This document shows, piece after piece, positions 5,133 to 5,333 of a stretch of 5,333 nucleotides of DNA (positions within the stretch are counted from its first letter, which is position 1; each line of letters begins with the position of its first letter). The stretch lies in NCBI GenBank assembly GCA_007121565.1, contig SKKI01000269.1, forward strand, positions 1 to 5,333, written 5' to 3'. A program made the translations under genes and the position numbers. A model generated the notes under the pieces. That model worked only from the letters and a program-made list of their open reading frames with translations, ran no database searches and was not told the DNA's origin. Source of the stretch: Phycisphaerae bacterium (GTDB lineage Bacteria; Planctomycetota; Phycisphaerae; Sedimentisphaerales; Anaerohalosphaeraceae).

Positions 5133-5139
5133 CTTTCCT
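5133..5139 (-). promoter_or_regulatory. Ribosome-binding site that decides the propeller gene start
   Basis: On the minus strand AGGAAAG ends 6 nt before the ATG at 5126-5124. The product from this ATG begins directly with a membrane anchor, whereas the open frame to 5294 would add 56 residues that look like translated upstream DNA. Confidence 0.65.
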
Positions 5140-5180
5140 GTATTTGGCTGTCGGTAGTTTGCTGGGAACCTGTTGGAAAT

Positions 5181-5209
5181 ACTATACGCCAATTGTCCCC
5201 AAGGGTCGA
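5181..5209 (-). promoter_or_regulatory. sigma70-like promoter of the propeller-queE operon
   Basis: On the minus strand TCGACC (5209-5204, 4 of 6 matches to the -35 consensus) and TATAGT (5186-5181, 5 of 6 matches to the -10 consensus) are separated by 17 nt. Transcription would start near 5174, leaving a leader of about 48 nt before the ATG at 5126. The interleaved inverted repeats lie upstream of its -35, where an activator would bind. Confidence 0.5.
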
Positions 5210-5231
5210 GAAAAAATCGCGTGCCCCAGCC

Positions 5232-5269
5232 GCTGCCAGGGGTATCACTGCGCTGGCAGCCCGTGATAC
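5232..5269. repeat. Two interleaved perfect inverted repeats upstream of the propeller-queE promoter
   Basis: Arm A GCTGCCAG (5232-5239) pairs with A' CTGGCAGC (5253-5260), and arm B GTATCAC (5242-5248) pairs with B' GTGATAC (5263-5269). The order A-B-A'-B' means both stems cannot form as simple nested hairpins; in RNA this is H-type pseudoknot topology. The gaps are 2, 4 and 2 nt, and the 2-nt gaps (GG and CC) are themselves complementary. Two further perfect hairpins follow: ACATA/TATGT (5268-5272/5277-5281) and GCCC/GGGC (5299-5302/5307-5310). Read on the minus strand, the last is followed by AATTTTG and might weakly end an upstream transcript. Function is unknown: overlapping operators for the minus-strand operon or a structured RNA are possible. 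Confidence 0.6.
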
Positions 5270-5333
5270 ATATTTTTATGTGATCCAGTGACAAAATTGC
5301 CCTGCTGGGCGCATTGTTAGGACGGGTTAGAAA

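Noticed and set aside
5127..5294. Longer start for the propeller protein (56 extra residues).
   Set aside because: The extension covers the promoter-like sequence and the inverted repeats, lacks a good ribosome-binding site, and would bury the natural N-terminal membrane anchor.
5311..5333. GCATTGTTAGG near the right end resembles an integron attC core.
   Set aside because: The 7-mer GTTAGGA misses the final pyrimidine of the R' consensus (GTTRRRY), no matching RYYYAAC box lies at a suitable distance upstream, and there is no integrase or cassette array in the window.

Overview
The window is bacterial chromosomal DNA. All genes have bacterial starts, clear Shine-Dalgarno sites and sigma70-like promoters, and there are no introns, tRNA, rRNA or CRISPR repeats. 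Short lipoproteins with lipoboxes and an entericidin-like protein imply a Gram-negative type envelope. The anchored beta-propeller protein with a 'WPxFR ... LPDxLxLxW' lead-in beside a queE gene recalls Planctomycetota (Phycisphaerae-like) genomes. That assignment is an inference from family resemblance and is weak; Desulfobacterota or another environmental lineage cannot be excluded.

Layout. (1) 1-1285 is visibly AT-rich and mostly non-coding. Its one credible gene (319-660, +) encodes a small coiled-coil plus winged-helix protein, preceded by a good promoter (243-271). The gap 661-1285 holds hairpins, short repeats and one good promoter-like sequence (888-917), but no credible gene. (2) 1286-3120 (+) is a compact run of five genes, 42-58 bp apart, each with its own ribosome-binding site, ending at a strong intrinsic terminator (3159-3196). 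In order they encode an acidic helical lipoprotein, an entericidin-family lipoprotein (46 aa), a DUF1328 membrane peptide (56 aa), a membrane protein of the mechanosensitive-channel TM-helix type lacking the soluble MscS domain, and a beta-rich lipoprotein. All five are predicted to act in the envelope, and relatives of several are stress-induced in other bacteria, so this looks like an envelope-stress operon. (3) 3241-5126 (-) is a convergent two-gene operon. A membrane-anchored PQQ-type beta-propeller protein is followed by queE (7-carboxy-7-deazaguanine synthase), with a 4-bp ATGA stop/start overlap. (4) 5127-5333 is the upstream region of that operon, with a promoter (5181-5209) and, upstream of it, two interleaved perfect inverted repeats.

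I found no mobile element with a transposase and no defence system. The most notable items are the five-gene envelope operon with its tandem small lipoproteins, the tight coupling of queE to a propeller gene, the interleaved inverted repeats at 5232-5269, and the hairpin-rich gap after the small regulator-like gene.
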